DNA of 64,000 nucleotides from Lachnospiraceae bacterium (GTDB taxonomy: Bacteria; Bacillota; Clostridia; Lachnospirales; Lachnospiraceae), in the NCBI GenBank assembly GCA_022763925.1, contig JALERW010000016.1, positions 1 to 64,000 of the forward strand, given 5' to 3'. A model generated the notes under the pieces. That model was not told the DNA's origin. It ran no database searches and saw nothing but the letters and a program-made list of their open reading frames with translations. The translations under genes were made by a program, and so were the position numbers. This document shows positions 62,112-64,000 of the stretch, piece by piece (position 1 is the stretch's first letter; each line of letters opens with the position of its first letter).

Positions 62112-63119
62112 ATGGAACCGATTATCCAGGTGGAACATGTGAGCAAGACGTTCCAGTCCACGACAGGGCCGGTGTCTGCCTTAAATGACGTAAGCTTCAC
62201 CATCGACAAGGGAGAGATTTTCGGAATCATCGGTCTGTCCGGAGCGGGAAAGAGTACGCTGGTGCGCTGTCTGAACCTGCTGGAGCGGCCCACACAGGGA
62301 GATGTGATCGTAAACGGCAGCAATCTGTGTGCCATGACGGAAAAACAGCTGCGGGAGAGCAGAAGAAAGATCGGCATGATTTTTCAGCATTTCAATCTTC
62401 TCATGCAGCGCAATGTGCTGGACAATGTATGCTTTCCGATGGAGATTGCAGGTGTCAGCCGTAGAAAGGCCAGAGAACGGGCATTGGAGCTGTTGAGGAC
62501 CGTGGGACTGGAGGATAAGGCCAGATCGTATCCGGTACAGCTTTCCGGCGGACAGAAGCAGCGCGTGGCCATCGCCAGGGTGCTGGCGGGAGATCCCGAG
62601 ATTCTGCTCTGCGATGAGGCAACCAGTGCTTTGGATCCCCAGACCACCAAGTCTATTCTGGAGCTTTTGCAGAACATCAACCGTACCTATGGAATTACGA
62701 TTGTTGTGATCACTCATGAAATGAGTGTTATCCAGCAGATCTGCAATCGGGTTGTGGTGCTGGATCACGGAGAGCTTGCAGAGAGCGGAACGGTGGAAGC
62801 ATTGTTCCGGGCGCCGAAGACAGAGGCGGCAAGACGGCTTATTATCACAGGAATGGAGCAGGTAGAGCAGATGAAGGGGGCAAGGCTGATCCGTCTTACC
62901 TTTGATAATCATTCTTCCTTTGAACCGGTGATCGGAAATCTTGTACTTCAGTATAAGACTCCGGTAAATATCATGTATGCCAATACCCGGGATGTGGGAG
63001 GCATGGCCCAGGGAGAAATGATCCTGCAGCTTCCGGACGGTGAGATCGGAGACCGTATGATCGATTATCTGCGGGAAAAATCTCTTGGAGTGGAGGTGCT
63101 GAAGGATTATGTGGAGTAA
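62112..63119 (+). CDS. metN: Methionine ABC transporter ATP-binding protein
   Basis: ATG 62112 after ACAGGAGGAT. 335 residues: Walker A GLSGAGKST, FQHFNLL, signature LSGGQKQRVAIARVL, Walker B ILLCDEATSALDPQT. The C-terminal NIL domain (about residue 255 on, RLIRLTFDNHSSFEPVIGNLV) binds Met and inhibits transport when Met is high, as known for MetN. Confidence 0.95.
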   Translation: MEPIIQVEHVSKTFQSTTGPVSALNDVSFTIDKGEIFGIIGLSGAGKSTLVRCLNLLERPTQGDVIVNGSNLCAMTEKQLRESRRKIGMIFQHFNLLMQRNVLDNVCFPMEIAGVSRRKARERALELLRTVGLEDKARSYPVQLSGGQKQRVAIARVLAGDPEILLCDEATSALDPQTTKSILELLQNINRTYGITIVVITHEMSVIQQICNRVVVLDHGELAESGTVEALFRAPKTEAARRLIITGMEQVEQMKGARLIRLTFDNHSSFEPVIGNLVLQYKTPVNIMYANTRDVGGMAQGEMILQLPDGEIGDRMIDYLREKSLGVEVLKDYVE

Positions 63120-63771
63120 AGATATGATTATGATGCTGGTGGAGGGAACCGGGGATACCCTGTATATGACCCTGATGTCTACACTTTTCGGATATATTCT
63201 CGGCCTGCCTATGGGAATCATTCTGACCATAACGGATAAGGACGGGATCCGCCCTCATGCGGCGGTATACAAGGTTCTGGATTTTATTGTAAATCTGGTA
63301 AGAAGTATTCCGTTTCTGATTCTCCTGATTCTGGTAATTCCTCTGACAAGAGCGATCGTCGGGAAAAGCTATGGCTCCACGGCTACGATTGTGCCGCTCG
63401 TGATTGCGGCAGCTCCGTTTATCGCGCGTATGGTAGAGTCTTCTCTGAAGGAAGTGGATAAAGGAGTGATCGAGGCGGCTCAGAGTATGGGAGCCGGTAC
63501 CTTTACCATTATATGGAAGGTGCTTCTGGCAGAAGCCCGTACTTCCCTTCTGGTTGGTGTTACCATTGCTACGGGAACCATTCTGGGATATTCCGCCATG
63601 GCAGGAACCGTAGGAGGAGGAGGTCTGGGAGACATTGCGATCCGCTATGGCTATTACCGGTATCAGTCGGATGTCATGATCGTTACGATCGTGATTCTGG
63701 TTGTGCTGGTGCAGATCCTTCAGGGGCTGGGGATGATGATCTCCAAAAAGATCGACCGGAGACGGGCGTAA
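63109..63771 (+). CDS. metI: Methionine ABC transporter permease
   Basis: Overlaps metN by 11 bases. 220 residues with five spans; GTGDTLYMTLMSTLFGYILGLPMGI, NLVRSIPFLILLILVIPLTRAIVG, coupling loop EVDKGVIEAAQSMGAGTFTIIWKVLLAEA and GTVGGGGLGDIAIRYGYYRYQ, all characteristic of MetI. Confidence 0.96.
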   Translation: MWSKDMIMMLVEGTGDTLYMTLMSTLFGYILGLPMGIILTITDKDGIRPHAAVYKVLDFIVNLVRSIPFLILLILVIPLTRAIVGKSYGSTATIVPLVIAAAPFIARMVESSLKEVDKGVIEAAQSMGAGTFTIIWKVLLAEARTSLLVGVTIATGTILGYSAMAGTVGGGGLGDIAIRYGYYRYQSDVMIVTIVILVVLVQILQGLGMMISKKIDRRRA

Positions 63772-63797
63772 GATATGTAAATGCAATACGGAATAGG

Positions 63798-63846
63798 GCG
63801 CTGCTTTCCGGATGAGTAATCATCCGGAAAGCAGCGCTGTATTTTT
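63798..63846 (+). terminator. Terminator of metQNI
   Basis: GCGCTGCTTTCCGGATGA / TCATCCGGAAAGCAGCGC long stem, then TGTATTTTT. Confidence 0.9.
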
Positions 63847-63887
63847 ATGTGGGGATATGGTTCTTCTGGAGTTTAGATTTTCTTAAG

Positions 63888-63916
63888 TTGCCAAATACTT
63901 TAAATTAGAATATATT
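63888..63916 (+). promoter_or_regulatory. Promoter of the last, partial gene
   Basis: TTGCCA, 17-base spacer, TATATT, 30 bases before the ATG. Confidence 0.5.
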
Positions 63917-63945
63917 GTAAGTAATATCTGGAAAGGAAGAGGTTT

Positions 63946-64000
63946 ATGGACAAATCTTCTTGGAAACGGCCGATCCTTCTTTTGACTTACGGACTGGTGC
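63946..64000 (+). CDS. N-terminal fragment of a probable membrane protein
   Basis: GAAAGGAAGAGG precedes the ATG. Only 18 codons are visible: MDKSSWKRPILLLTYGLV, a basic start running into a hydrophobic span. The family cannot be told. Confidence 0.5.
   Translation, partial: MDKSSWKRPILLLTYGLV

Overview
The window looks like chromosome of a spore-forming, low-to-mid GC Firmicute, most likely a Lachnospiraceae gut anaerobe. The reasons are: spo0A and CotF-like spore coat genes, an RNase Y/RecA/RecX block, a tryptophan T-box ahead of a TrpXYZ-type transporter, a LexA (CGAAC-N4-GTTCG) box at recA, many lipoprotein binding proteins starting MKKKxxALLLT, and consistent AAGGAGG ribosome sites. No rRNA, tRNA or CRISPR array was found. 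Species assignment is inference.

Region by region. 1-360 is the 3' end of an SLC1-type symporter with its terminator. 424-1745 is a degenerate group II intron whose maturase carries two internal deletions. 1.9-16.3 kb is a noticeably AT-rich carbohydrate block: PfkB kinase, monosaccharide ABC transporter (ATPase, permease, binding protein), FrlC-like isomerase, amidohydrolase, YjbQ protein, GntR, EamA exporter, two FrlB/FraB-like SIS sugar-phosphate proteins, three more GntR regulators and a Cof-type phosphatase. Recurrent operator-like motifs tie these genes together. 16.4-32.4 kb is mixed: pfkA, glnS, MocR regulator, MarR-MATE, PadR with a HAAS-SEDS membrane protein, HD nucleotidase, M23 peptidase, a GT-C-like membrane protein, an OLD-family ATPase/TOPRIM protein and a DUF362 ferredoxin protein. 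32.6-35.9 kb is a Trp T-box and trpXYZ. 37.2-43.1 kb is an oligopeptide transporter operon (oppBCDFA), then a cyclophilin. 43.8-46.9 kb is an MBOAT/DHHW acylation cluster, followed by spo0A, glgA, two coat proteins, recA-recX and rny.

53.8-63.8 kb is a sulfur amino acid block. cysK-metY-yezD and metQNI each begin with the same promoter architecture (TTGACA-17-TAATAT followed by CCGATAGGAAATA). Each is also preceded by a short Cys-rich ORF: a 19-codon peptide with three tandem Cys before cysK, and a 57-codon Met-Cys repeat peptide before metQ. The second is followed by an intrinsic terminator, which suggests leader-peptide attenuation by sulfur amino acids. Between them lies a polar amino acid-type ABC cassette (binding protein, UroD-family protein, ATPase, two permeases). 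Its three middle genes are broken by single-base frameshifts, an in-frame stop and a Walker A substitution.

The two most interesting items are the paired Cys/Met leader peptides with a shared operator, and the Amadori-type (fructosamine) catabolic locus with its own operator network.
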